Below are positions 8,933 to 19,800 of a DNA stretch of 64,000 nucleotides, piece after piece. This DNA is from Rhizobium sp. BT03. GTDB taxonomy: Bacteria; Pseudomonadota; Alphaproteobacteria; Rhizobiales; Rhizobiaceae. The notes under the pieces were generated by a model. That model saw nothing but the letters and a program-made list of their open reading frames with translations. It had not been told where the DNA came from and ran no database searches. The stretch spans positions 229,101 to 293,100 of the forward strand of contig NZ_CP125645.1 in NCBI RefSeq assembly GCF_030053155.1. The letters run 5' to 3'. How positions within the stretch are numbered: the stretch's first letter is position 1; the number at the start of each line of letters is the position of its first letter. A program made the translations under genes and the position numbers.

Positions 8933-10158
8933 GTTCATCTCAATCCACAATTCCGGCCACAATTCCGGTCGCCAAACCCGTCCTCGGGGAGGAGGAGGCT
9001 GAGGCTGCGCGCCGCGTTATTCTGTCGGGATGGGTGACGCAGGGGCCGGAGGTCGCGGCTTTTGAGCGTGAATTCGCCGCCTTCGTGGGCGCCGCGCATG
9101 CTTGTGCCATGTCCAACTGCACGACCGCGCTGCATCTGGCGCTGAAGGCGGTCGGCGTATCCGCGGGCGATGAAGTCGTCACGGTCAGCCATTCTTTCAT
9201 CGCGACCGCAAACGCGGTTCGATACTGCGATGCGGTGCCCGTTTTCGTCGATATAGAAGAAGACGGTTACAACATCGAGGCCGGTCTGATCGAAAGGGCA
9301 ATCACGCCGCGCACCAAAGCAATTCTCTGCGTGCATCAACTCGGCATGCCTTGCGATCTCCGCGCCATCGTGGAGATCGGCAAGCGTCATCACATACCGG
9401 TCATCGAGGATGCGGCCTGTGCGACGGGAAGCGAAATCCTATGGGACGGGCGTTGGGAAAAGATCGGCAAAGCGCATGGCGACATTGCGTGCTTCTCCTT
9501 CCACCCCAGGAAGGTGGTCACGACGGGCGATGGCGGCATGCTGACCACGGCCAATCCGGAATATGACCGAAACTTCCGGCTCTGGCGCCAGCACGGCATG
9601 AGCGTCACCGATGCCGTGCGCCACGGCTCGAAACAGGTCATCTTCGAAGACTATGACGAATTGGGTTACAATTACCGGATGACCGATCTCCAGGCGGCCG
9701 TCGGACGCGAGCAGTTGCGGCGGTTGCCGGAACTGGTTGCCCGGCGCAGGCTGCTTGCCGAGCAATATTGCGAACGTCTGTCGACGATTGCCGGGCTTTC
9801 CCTGCCGGCCGAGCCGCGCTGGGCCCGCAGCAACTGGCAGAGCTTCTGTGTGAGATTGCCCGATACGGTCGACCAGCGGGCGGTCATGCAGACCCTGCTC
9901 GATCAGGGTATCTCGACCCGGCGTGGCGTGATGAACATTCATCTGGAGGGCGCCTATTCAGGTGAGAGCTCCTACCGCGCTGCCACGAGCCTGATGCGAA
10001 GCGTCTCTGCGCAGCAGCAAACGATCATCCTGCCGCTTTATGCCCAGATGACGGTGTCCGACATGGACCGGGTTGTCGAGGCACTTCGCGCCGCCCTTGC
10101 GGAAGCGACCGTCAGAGCCGTCGGCGTGCAACCTGCCAGGGATGTCGCTCTCGCCTGA
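8929..10158 (+). CDS. DegT/DnrJ/EryC1-family aminotransferase, second copy
   Basis: The 409-aa protein is a PLP-dependent sugar aminotransferase with SNCTTALHLAL, IEDAACATGSE and the Schiff-base Lys in FSFHPRKVVTTGDGG. It differs clearly from the DegT protein at 6152-7255, which has a shorter N-terminus and the YPGKN Lys motif, so it probably acts on another keto sugar, perhaps a 4-keto-6-deoxy sugar made with the upstream epimerase/dehydratase. The ATG at 8929 has a GGGGGG run as ribosome binding site and overlaps the upstream stop. It is the last gene of the coupled operon and ends just before a 28-bp perfect inverted repeat. Confidence 0.85.
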   Translation: MSSSQSTIPATIPVAKPVLGEEEAEAARRVILSGWVTQGPEVAAFEREFAAFVGAAHACAMSNCTTALHLALKAVGVSAGDEVVTVSHSFIATANAVRYCDAVPVFVDIEEDGYNIEAGLIERAITPRTKAILCVHQLGMPCDLRAIVEIGKRHHIPVIEDAACATGSEILWDGRWEKIGKAHGDIACFSFHPRKVVTTGDGGMLTTANPEYDRNFRLWRQHGMSVTDAVRHGSKQVIFEDYDELGYNYRMTDLQAAVGREQLRRLPELVARRRLLAEQYCERLSTIAGLSLPAEPRWARSNWQSFCVRLPDTVDQRAVMQTLLDQGISTRRGVMNIHLEGAYSGESSYRAATSLMRSVSAQQQTIILPLYAQMTVSDMDRVVEALRAALAEATVRAVGVQPARDVALA

Positions 10159-10160
10159 GC

Positions 10161-10220
10161 AATCAGCATAACGAACAATGCGCGCATCTCCGGATGCGCG
10201 CATTGTTCGTTATGCTGATT
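10161..10220. terminator. Perfect 28-bp inverted repeat between convergent genes
   Basis: Two perfect 28-nt arms (10161-10188 and 10193-10220) flank a TCCG tetraloop. The repeat starts two bases after the aminotransferase stop. On the minus strand it contains the last codons and stop (10210-10212) of the flippase gene. No long U-tract follows, so it may act as a bidirectional terminator or as an RNA 3'-end stabiliser. Confidence 0.75.
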
Positions 10221-11718
10221 TCGTGATCCATCCACGGATGATTGCCGGCAGGGATTCCGGCGGAAGCAGGTCGATCAGCATGCGCAGCGAATAGAGCCCG
10301 CAGAGAACGACGGCGACGAAGCCCATCACCGTTGCCGGCCACAGCGGCAAAATCGAGAACATCAGGAAGACGAGCCCCGATGCAGGCAGGAAGAGCAGCG
10401 CGTGTCGGCGATTGGCGGCGGACCAGCGAAAACCGGTCAGCTTCCGCACGATCACATAGATCAGGATGCTGTGCCAGACATAGAGGCCGAAAAACGCCAT
10501 GCCGGCTCCTTGCGTCCCGAGCAGCGATACCAAGAGCCAGGCAAGCCCGACATGCACGACTGTCGCCGCAACCTCCGTCCAGAAGAAAATCGCCTGGGTA
10601 CGCTTCGCCACGACGATGAAACCCATCGGCCAGGAAATAATCCGCAGCATCATTCCAAGGCAGATCCAGCGCAGAAGCTCGACGGCCCCATGAAATTCCG
10701 CCGAATAGAACAGGCTCATCATGAGCGGCGCGAGCGTCAGCGTGCCGAGCAGACCGGGGCCAGCGAGCAGCATGCTGATTTCCGCCTGTTCATTGACCAG
10801 CCGATTGCATTCGGCACTGTTGTCGATGGTTGCGGTCAGGCGCGGATAGAAATCCGTTCCCATGGCCTGCAGGATGAAACCGGCGTATAGACCGCCGAGG
10901 CCCCAGGCCGCTTGATACAGTCCCGCCGCCATGACGCCGCCCTCCTTCAGCACGATGATGCGGATGGCATAGGCTGCGCCGAAGGTCAGAAGTCCGCTTG
11001 CCATGAAGACGAAACCGAGCCGGAGCAGCGCCGACACCTCCCGGCTGAACTGGCGCATGGGCATTGGCGAGGGATGTGGAAAGATCCGCCGGCTGTACCA
11101 CCAGGTCGGAAGGATCGATGCGGCTGCAATGACCACGAGCGACGGTGCGATCGCCTGGACCCCGAACAGGTAGATCAACGGGATACTCACGGCTGTACCG
11201 AAGAGCCCGGCCAGCACGTTGATGCGGGCGAGATCCGCAATGCCGCGCAGGCCCTGGATCAATGCGCTCTGCCCCGCAGACACCAGCCGGAAGAAAACGG
11301 CGAGCGACAGCAGCACAATGCCGCCGACATGCTGGAAATCGCCGAAAGTGAAGCTTGAGACAGGATATGCCAATGCGGCGAGAAGAAGCGCGCCAAGCAG
11401 CGCCAGCACCACCGATATGCGTCTCAGTACCGTCGCCGACTGGGCAATCCTCGCTGCGTCGCCGGTGCCGGCGGCCTCCGCGACCTGGCGCACGCCGCTG
11501 CCGCCGACGCCCAGACCCGCGATGGACTGCGCGATATCGACAATCGAGCTGTAAAGGCCCATAAGCCCGATGCCCTCAGGCCCGAGCAGGACGGCCATCG
11601 CCTTGTTTCTGATAATACTGAGTGCGACATTCACGAGCGAAGCGCCGCCCATCAGCATCGTCGACTTGAGGATTTCGGTGTAGGTCTGGCTGCTGGGTGG
11701 GGTCATGCGCAAAGTCAT
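10210..11718 (-). CDS. Polysaccharide repeat-unit flippase (Wzx/MATE-like, MVF fold)
   Basis: The 502-aa protein is very hydrophobic, with about 12-14 predicted membrane helices and the N-terminal pattern of O-antigen/teichoic-acid flippases (KSTMLMGGASLVNVALSIIRNKAMAVLLGPEGIGLMGLY). It would move lipid-linked oligosaccharide units across the inner membrane. No Wzy polymerase is adjacent, so polymerase or ligase genes must lie elsewhere. The gene converges on the coupled amino-sugar operon and shares its direction with the export gene upstream. Its last codons lie within the 28-bp inverted repeat. The ATG at 11718 is used; an internal Met at residue 5 is also possible. Confidence 0.82.
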   Translation of the reverse strand: MTLRMTPPSSQTYTEILKSTMLMGGASLVNVALSIIRNKAMAVLLGPEGIGLMGLYSSIVDIAQSIAGLGVGGSGVRQVAEAAGTGDAARIAQSATVLRRISVVLALLGALLLAALAYPVSSFTFGDFQHVGGIVLLSLAVFFRLVSAGQSALIQGLRGIADLARINVLAGLFGTAVSIPLIYLFGVQAIAPSLVVIAAASILPTWWYSRRIFPHPSPMPMRQFSREVSALLRLGFVFMASGLLTFGAAYAIRIIVLKEGGVMAAGLYQAAWGLGGLYAGFILQAMGTDFYPRLTATIDNSAECNRLVNEQAEISMLLAGPGLLGTLTLAPLMMSLFYSAEFHGAVELLRWICLGMMLRIISWPMGFIVVAKRTQAIFFWTEVAATVVHVGLAWLLVSLLGTQGAGMAFFGLYVWHSILIYVIVRKLTGFRWSAANRRHALLFLPASGLVFLMFSILPLWPATVMGFVAVVLCGLYSLRMLIDLLPPESLPAIIRGWITKSA

Positions 11719-11729
11719 CGGAAGGCCCT

Positions 11730-11843
11730 AGAGCACGATGCCGAAAAATGTGAGCGGTTTTCGGATGACATCATGCTTTAACCCTTTAATTTAGAACAGA
11801 ATTCAGATTTCAGGCCGGCCGGGCCGAAAATCATCCTGTTCTA
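11730..11843. repeat. RIME-like Rhizobium intergenic palindromic element (copy 1)
   Basis: Two consecutive imperfect hairpins are joined by a TTTAACCCTTT linker. The first contains CCGAAAA/TTTTCGG with GATG/CATC flanks; the second is bounded by TAGAACAG/CTGTTCTA and contains GATTT/AAATC around a GC-rich loop. This two-palindrome layout is familiar from the RIME elements scattered through Rhizobium genomes. It lies between the flippase and the export gene. A related element is at 61029-61131. Confidence 0.7.
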
Positions 11844-11911
11844 GCCGTTTATCCCGTGCTGGCGTTCGACCGCCTGCCGCAAGCTCGATTGCATCACATG
11901 CTTTTCGCGTA

Positions 11912-13222
11912 TCACCGGCTTACCCGGCTGATCTGCGCCTCTGTCTGATCAGGCAGCGCAGCGGCGTCTTCGGACGGCGCATCGGCGATGCGGGCCCGGG
12001 TTACCCTGACCACGTCGCCCGGCGCCAGCGGGGTCGTTTCGGAGGCCTGGAATTGATTGACCTCACCCTTGTCCCGCCGGTTCACGACGAACGTCAGGGG
12101 GAGTTCTTCAAGGCGGTTATTCACGTTGGCGCCGTTCGCCAGGTCTTCGAGAAGCAGTTGTTGCGTGGTGTCGCGCTTCAATTTGAGCTGATCGAGATTG
12201 GCTTTCTCAGCCTGCACCTCGGAAGCGACCTCGCTGCGGCGCGTGTCGGAAAGCCCCTCGAGATTGCGCGTCGTCTCGTTGATCGCCTGGCGGCCCCGCA
12301 TGATGGCCGTCACGAGGTCGAGCCGGTCGGAGCGATAGGTGGTGAGCAATCGTTCCAGATCCATCTGGCGTGAGGTGATCGTGAGGCCCTTCTGGACCAG
12401 CGTCTTCACGCTCGTCAGTTGCTCTTCGACCGACTGGATATTGTCATCCGAGCCTTTCAGCTTTTCTTCCAGCGTATCGATTTCCGCCGTCAGGAGATTG
12501 CGCAATTCGACGAGGGCCACCGACTGCTTGTCCAGCGCGCTTGCGCGGGCCTGAAAAATGACCCGCTCCTCCTGGTAGATACTCTCGGCATATTGCCGAT
12601 CGGCAGCGGGCGGCGGATCGAAGACGATCTCCTTCGCGCCGGACATCTCCGTTTGCAGCCGCGCGAGTTTTGCCGAACCGCGCAGCAGCGAATGGTCGAT
12701 TTCCCGCAAATCGCCGGCAAGCCTGATCGTCTGCGACTGCTGCTGTGCCGCAGCCCGCAACGGGCCGCCGCTCATGGCGAGCGATTGCAGGACGCTGAGG
12801 CCGGAGCGAAACTTGTATTCTCCCGGCGCCACGACGTCTCCGACGACGTAAATGGAGGGATAGTCGAGAATGTCGATGGTCACCGCAGGTGCCTGGGCCA
12901 GACCCATCTTCGCCTGAAGGCGCTTGCCAATCTCGTTGGTGAGGCCCTCATTGTCCAGATTTCCAACCGACAGCGCCCCCAGGAAGGGCAGGGAGACCAC
13001 ACCTGCATCCGAAACCGTATAGTCGCCTCCAATCCCATCCCATCGTTCAAACTGTCCTTTGGAGGGTATCCATTGGACGATCGTCAGGCGGATTCTCGTT
13101 TGTGGAGCCAGGGGGGCGCTGTCGGCGAGAGCTGGCGACACCGCTCCGGCAAGAAAGAGGAGTGCGCTGATGACGGACGTCGCGCGAAAGAACACGCGAG
13201 GGGCGCGGTGCGATAGATTCAT
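11912..13222 (-). CDS. Polysaccharide export protein (Wza/ExoF-like) with signal peptide and coiled coil
   Basis: The protein, about 436 aa, has an N-terminal secretory signal (hydrophobic core FFRATSVISALLFLAG, cleavage near ALA-DS) but no lipobox Cys. A polysaccharide biosynthesis/export domain follows (GDYTVSDAGVVSLPFLGAL), then an SLBB-type segment (IYVVGDVVAPGEYKFRSG) and a long alpha-helical coiled-coil half rich in Glu/Gln/Arg. This order resembles rhizobial ExoF and PssN-type outer-membrane export proteins. The ATG at 13222 sits about 8 bases after a GCAGGCGAG site; the longer reading to 13372 adds a non-signal extension. It probably forms the periplasmic or outer-membrane channel for polysaccharide made by the neighbouring genes. 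Confidence 0.82.
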   Translation of the reverse strand: MNLSHRAPRVFFRATSVISALLFLAGAVSPALADSAPLAPQTRIRLTIVQWIPSKGQFERWDGIGGDYTVSDAGVVSLPFLGALSVGNLDNEGLTNEIGKRLQAKMGLAQAPAVTIDILDYPSIYVVGDVVAPGEYKFRSGLSVLQSLAMSGGPLRAAAQQQSQTIRLAGDLREIDHSLLRGSAKLARLQTEMSGAKEIVFDPPPAADRQYAESIYQEERVIFQARASALDKQSVALVELRNLLTAEIDTLEEKLKGSDDNIQSVEEQLTSVKTLVQKGLTITSRQMDLERLLTTYRSDRLDLVTAIMRGRQAINETTRNLEGLSDTRRSEVASEVQAEKANLDQLKLKRDTTQQLLLEDLANGANVNNRLEELPLTFVVNRRDKGEVNQFQASETTPLAPGDVVRVTRARIADAPSEDAAALPDQTEAQISRVSR

Positions 13223-13800
13223 GTACATGTCTCGCCTGCAAAACATTCTTACACGGACGCTGATACGATACCTTGACCTCTGCTCGAACGCCGGAAGCCA
13301 ATTCCGAAGCTGCACCGCCAGTGTGCAGCCTGGCGAAGCCTTGAGGAAGGTGGAGGCCGTTTGCTTTGCCACATCACTATTGATGAGGCGGGGAGGGTGC
13401 TTCAGCCTAAATTGAGTAGAAACATATATCGTCGGTGCGGCACGCAGGCGTCGTCTTGGAAAATCAATAGGTTATGCACGCAGAAATAGGCGCGATCGCT
13501 TCGGTAAAGTGCAACCTATACGGCAGCGCCCTCATGCTCGGGATCGTCGATTTTACCGCATGATGACCGGCCGTTTCGCCCCTCTACGGCTTCGAGCTTG
13601 CCCAGGAAACGGCAAATCTCCGCCCTTTCGCATCGGATCCGTCGCGTGGGCGACGCAACACGGCCGCTTGCCCAAAGGATGCCGTCTGTAGAGCGAAAGG
13701 CGTAGGATATACTCGCTTATTTTTCGACTATACTTCAGAGCTTCGCGTTTAAGCGAACCTCATAGATACGACCCTGACAATCTCGCGAGAGGTACCTGCC
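13223..13800. promoter_or_regulatory. Divergent intergenic region between the export gene and the first giant gene
   Basis: About 580 bp separate the minus-strand export gene and the plus-strand giant gene. No convincing gene was seen. The stretch just upstream of 13801 is AT-rich and ends in GAGAGG, a plausible ribosome binding site for the giant gene. Promoters for both directions must lie here, but I could not assign a consensus. Confidence 0.4.
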
Positions 13801-16800
13801 ATGTATCGCAACGCTCGCCGGTGGACTTCGCGCTCACTCCTGCTGGATTCGTTGGTTCCCCGATGGTTGACTGTCGGCGGAAAGGAAAGGCCGCGCAAGC
13901 CTGCCGGAAAGAACGGGGATAGTGCTCAACTCGCGGCAGCGGTGCAAACGGCTGATGGAAACAAGCAGGCCCTCCTCGTCGGCGATCCCCATAAGGAGGC
14001 TGCGCTCAACGAGCATGAGGCTGGGCAGAGCGCGGGCGTGAACGGCGACGCTGATGGTCGGGCCGACGACAGCCTCGTCGCGCCGCCCTTGCCTGACGCT
14101 TTCACAATCAATCGTGAAATCGGAGAGCGAAGCGGTGATAGAGCCGCGTCCGTACTGTCAGTTCATACGCCGGATTTTGCCCATGTCGAGCGGAACGCCA
14201 ACGGAGTTGCATTCGGGGCGGCATCACCCCTTTATCGCACCTACGCCGGAATGAACCTCATAGGCGACGATCCTTTGGCGCCGTATCTGCCGCAGGCGCC
14301 TACGCCGGCAGGCTCGGGGCACGATTCTGCCGCGGTAGTGGGCGAGCGTGCGCACTCCGGCAACGTCGTTATTCTCGAATCGAGCCCGTCAGCGCAGGCG
14401 AGCGCCCAGCATGCCGGAGCCAATTCACTGGCGTTTGGCATGCCCTTTGGCGTGTGCGGGTGCGGCTACTTTACCTCCCCCACGCGGATTCTCGATTGGG
14501 CCCATGGCGGCGCCATGCTCCAACAGGACGGTCAATTGGCGGGGACCAAGCTGACCGAGGGGCCGGACTATGTATCGGCGCTCAAGCGGGCCATCGGCGC
14601 CTCGGTCAGCGACCCGCTTCTCGATCGTAATCTGTCCCCTCTCTCGGGCTGGCGCGGCACCGCAAACTGGACAGAATCAACGGTCTTGGCCGGATCATTG
14701 CCAGGCGGTGGCGAGACCGGAACAGGCAACAGCACCTCCAAAGGTATCGGCATCCTTTCCGGCTCGGTAACGACGCCACCTTCGACGCAGCGGTCGCTGA
14801 CGACGCAAAATCTGGCGGCCGCAGCGGCGGCCAGCAACCCGATCGTGCTGGAAAATCAGAAACAGGGCAATCCAGAAAGCGAGTGGGGCATCGACGGTGC
14901 CGGCAGCACCAACATCGAGGGCTTTGCGACCGATATCAGTGTCGACAACGGCAAGACGATCAGCTTCAAGATCAATACGAATTCCACCAATTACCGGATC
15001 GATATATACCGGCTCGGCTATTACGGCGGCATGGGCGCCCGCAAGGTGGCGACCATGCAGCATACCGGATTGCAGACCCAGCCCAGTCCGCTGCGCAATG
15101 CCACAACCGGCACGGTGGACGCCGGCAACTGGGCCGTCTCGGCGTCCTGGACCGTACCTGATGATGCCGTCTCGGGCGTCTATATCGCCAAGCTCGTGCG
15201 TCAGGATGGCACCTCCGGCGAAAATCATATCCCGTTCATCGTGCGCGACGACGACAGTCACAGCGATATCGTCTTCCAAACCGCCGACGAGACCTGGCAG
15301 GCTTATAACGGCTGGGGTGGCGCAAACTTCTATGGCGGCAACGGTCCGGCGACGGGGCAGGGGGCGGGCCGCGCCTATGCGGTCAGCTACAACAGGCCGA
15401 TTGCGACCCGCGGCGGGGTGGGCACCTATGCCGGTCCGCAGGATTACCTGTTCGGCGCCGAATATGCGGGCATCTCCTGGCTGGAACAGAACGGCTACGA
15501 TGTTTCTTACATGTCGGGTGTCGACGTCGACCGCTATGGCAGCCTGTTGCTCAATCACAAAACCTATGTTGATGCCGGGCACGACGAATACTGGTCCGGA
15601 CAGCAGAGGACCAATGTCGAAGCCGCGCGCGATGCCGGCGTCAACCTGATGTTCTGGAGCGGCAACGAGGTCTATTGGCGCACCCGCTGGGGCAATGCCT
15701 ACAGCGCCGACGGCACACCTTATCGCACCCTGATCTCCTACAAGGAGACATGGTCGCCCAGCGCCAGCATCGACCCTTCCAACGAATGGACGGGCACCTT
15801 CCGCGATCCGCGTCTCAGCCCGCCTGCCATCGGCGGCGGAAACCCCGAAAACTCGCTGACCGGGCAGTTGTTCAAGGTCGACGATGTCGGCAGCAATCTT
15901 GCCGCGATCACGGTTAAATATGATGACGCCAACCTGCGCTTCTGGCGCAATACGAGCGTTGCCAATCTTCAGCCTGGCCAGACGGCAACGCTCACCAAGA
16001 ACTATCTAGGTTACGAATGGGACGAAGCAGTCGACAACGGCTTCGATCCGGCCGGCCTCGTCAAGCTGTCGTCGACGACGCTTCCGGTCAGCACCTACTT
16101 GCTCGACTACGGCAACACCACCGGCAATGCGACCTCGACCCACAATCTGACGCTTTATCGGGCGCCGAGCGGTGCGCTGGTATTCGGCGCCGGCACCGTC
16201 TACTGGGCCTGGGGCCTGAGCGACAATCACGACCTCCAGGCGACGCCGACGGACCCGCGCGTGCAGCAGGCGATGGTCAATCTGCTCGCCGACATGGGCA
16301 TTCAGCCTGGGACACTGCAATCCGGGCTCGTCGCGACAACCGCTTCGTCGGACCATACTGCGCCGACCTCGGTCATCACGGTGCCCGCCACGGCGACCGT
16401 AGGATCCACCGTGACGATTACCGGCACCGCTACCGATACCGGAGGCGGCGTCATCGCTGCGGTCGAGGTCTCCACCGATAACGGAGCGAGCTGGCATCCG
16501 GCGACAGGCGATGAGAACTGGACTTATACCTGGTCGCCGCAGACCGCGGGCACCTACACCATCCGATCGCGCGCAGTGGACGATAACGTCAACCTGGAAA
16601 CACCCTCGGCGGGGCGAACGGTCACCGTCAGCGGGCCGAATTACACCTCTCTCTTCGGTTCGGCGACACCGGCGGTCGTCAACACCAACGATAGCGCAGC
16701 CGTTGAACTCGGCGTCAAATTCCAGACCTCCGTGGCGGGCACGGTCACCGGCATTCGTTTCTACAAGGGCGACCTGGATACGGGCACGCATACCGGTTCT

Positions 16801-19800
16801 TTATGGTCGAGCACCGGTACGCGGCTTGCGACCCTCACCTTTACGAACGAGACTACCAGCGGCTGGCAGACTGCCTATTTCACCAGTCCAGTGGCTCTGA
16901 CGGTCGGACAAACCTACACCGCGTCCTACCATACGAATACCGGTCACTATTCGACGAGCACCAACTACTTCACCTCAAATGTGACCAGCGGTCCGCTGAC
17001 GGCACCGGCCAGCGGCAATGGCGTCTACCGCTATGGCAACAACAGCCTGTTCCCCAGCACCACCTTCCAGTCGACGAACTATTGGGTCGATGTGATGTTC
17101 ACGACACCGAGCTCGAACACGACGCCGACGGCGGTTGCCGATGCGGGGGATGCGACCGAGAAGGGCGGGGTGGCCAACGGTTCGGGCGGCGCGGTTGCCA
17201 GCGGCAACGTGCTGACCAACGACACCGATCCGAATGCCGGCGATACCAAGACCGTCACGGCCGTGGTCTTCGGCGCGACGTCGGGCACGCTGGGCTCGGC
17301 GCTCAACGGTACCTATGGCAGTCTCGTGCTCAATGCATCGGGCGCCTATACCTATACGATCAACGAGACCAATACCGCCGTCCAGGGGCTGCGGCAGTCG
17401 ACCAACACGCTGAGCGATGTCTTCAGCTACACGATGCGCGACAGCGCCGGCGCCACGGCCACGGCCAATCTGACCGTCACCATCCATGGTGCCAACGACG
17501 CGCCGGTGCTGGCCGTCCAGACGGCTGGTCAGAATGCCACCGTCGGCACGGCCTTCTCCTTCGCCGTTCCGACGACGACCTTCACCGATGTCGACAGCGG
17601 CGAGACGCTGACCTATTCGGCAACGGCCGCCGATGGCACGGCGCTGCCTGCCTGGCTGAGCTTCAATGCCACGACGCGGACCTTCTCCGGCACGCCGACG
17701 ACCGCTGGCACCTATGGCGTCAGGGTGACGGCGACGGATCTTGGCGGCCTTGCCGCCAATGAGACCTTCAACATCGCCGTGTCGACGCCCGGCAATACGC
17801 CGCCGACGGCAGTTGCCGATGCGGGGGATGCGACCGAGAAGGGCGGGGTGGCCAACGGTTCGGGCGGCGCGGTTGCCAGCGGCAACGTGCTGACCAACGA
17901 CACCGATCCGAATGCCGGCGATACCAAGACCGTCACGGCCGTGGTCTTCGGCGCGACGTCGGGCACGCTGGGCTCGGCGCTCAACGGTACCTATGGCAGT
18001 CTCGTGCTCAATGCATCGGGCGCCTATACCTATACGATCAACGAGACCAATACCGCCGTCCAGGGGCTGCGGCAGTCGACCAACACGCTGAGCGATGTCT
18101 TCAGCTACACGATGCGCGACAGCGCCGGCGCCACGGCCACGGCCAATCTGACCGTCACCATCCATGGTGCCAACGACGCGCCGGTGCTGGCCGTCCAGAC
18201 GGCTGGTCAGAATGCCACCGTCGGCACGGCCTTCTCCTTCGCCGTTCCGACGACGACCTTCACCGATGTCGACAGCGGCGAGACGCTGACCTATTCGGCA
18301 ACGGCCGCCGATGGCACGGCGCTGCCTGCCTGGCTGAGCTTCAATGCCACGACGCGGACCTTCTCCGGCACGCCGACGACCGCTGGCACCTATGGCGTCA
18401 GGGTGACGGCGACGGATCTTGGCGGCCTTGCCGCCAATGAGAACTTCAACATCACCGCCTCGGCGGCGGCGACGACCTACAGCCTGTTCAACGCCTCCAG
18501 CACGCCGGCCCAGACCAACCTCAATGATGGTCAGCAGCTCGAACTCGGCGTCAAGTTCCAGTCGAGCGTTGCCGGTGACGTGACCGGCATCAAGTTCTAC
18601 CGCAGCGCCAACGATAACGGCCAGAATGTCGTCGACCTGTGGACCACGACGGGCACCAAGCTCGCCACCGCCACCTTCGCCGGCACCACCGGGAGCGGCT
18701 GGCAGACGGTGAACTTCTCAACCCCCGTCACCATCGCCGCCAACACGATCTACGTCGCCTCCTATCACACGACAGGGGCCTACGTCGCGACCGACAATTT
18801 CTTTACGGCCGCCGTCACCAGCGGCCCGCTGACCGCGTCGGCCAGCGGCAACGGCGTATACACCTATGGCGGCTCCGCCACCGCAGGCATTTTCCCGAAT
18901 GCCACCTACGCTGCCGCCAATTACTATGCCGATGTGGTCTTCCGTCCGGCATCGACAGCGCCGAACACGACGCCGACGGCGGTTGCCGATGCGGGGGATG
19001 CGACCGAGAAGGGCGGGGTGGCCAACGGTTCTGGCGGCGTGGTTGCCAGCGGCAACGTGCTGACCAACGACACCGATCCGGATTCCGGCGATACCAAGAC
19101 CGTCACGGCCGTGGTCTTCGGCGCGACGTCGGGCACGCTGGGCTCGGCGCTCAACGGTACCTATGGCAGTCTCGTGCTCAATGCATCGGGCGCCTATACC
19201 TATACGATCAACGAGACCAATACCGCCGTCCAGGGGCTGCGGCAGTCGACCAACACGCTGAGCGATGTCTTCAGCTACACGATGCGCGACAGCGCCGGCG
19301 CCACGGCCACGGCCAATCTGACCGTCACCATCCATGGTGCCAACGACGCGCCGGTGCTGGCCGTCCAGACGGCTGGTCAGAATGCCACCGTCGGCACGGC
19401 CTTCTCCTTCGCCGTTCCGACGACGACCTTCACCGATGTCGACAGCGGCGAGACGCTGACCTATTCGGCAACGGCCGCCGATGGCACGGCGCTGCCTGCC
19501 TGGCTGAGCTTCAATGCCACGACGCGGACCTTCTCCGGCACGCCGACGACCGCTGGCACCTATGGCGTCAGGGTGACGGCGACGGATCTTGGCGGCCTTG
19601 CCGCCAATGAGACCTTCAACATCGCCGTGTCGACGCCCGGCAATACGCCGCCGACGGCAGTTGCCGATGCGGGGGATGCGACCGAGAAGGGCGGGGTGGC
19701 CAACGGTTCGGGCGGCGCGGTTGCCAGCGGCAACGTGCTGACCAACGACACCGATCCGAATGCCGGCGATACCAAGACCGTCACGGCCGTGGTCTTCGGC

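Noticed and set aside
13509..13691. 60-codon ORF in the gap before the first giant gene
   Set aside because: No ribosome binding site, Arg/Pro-rich shadow-like composition and no similarity that I recognise.
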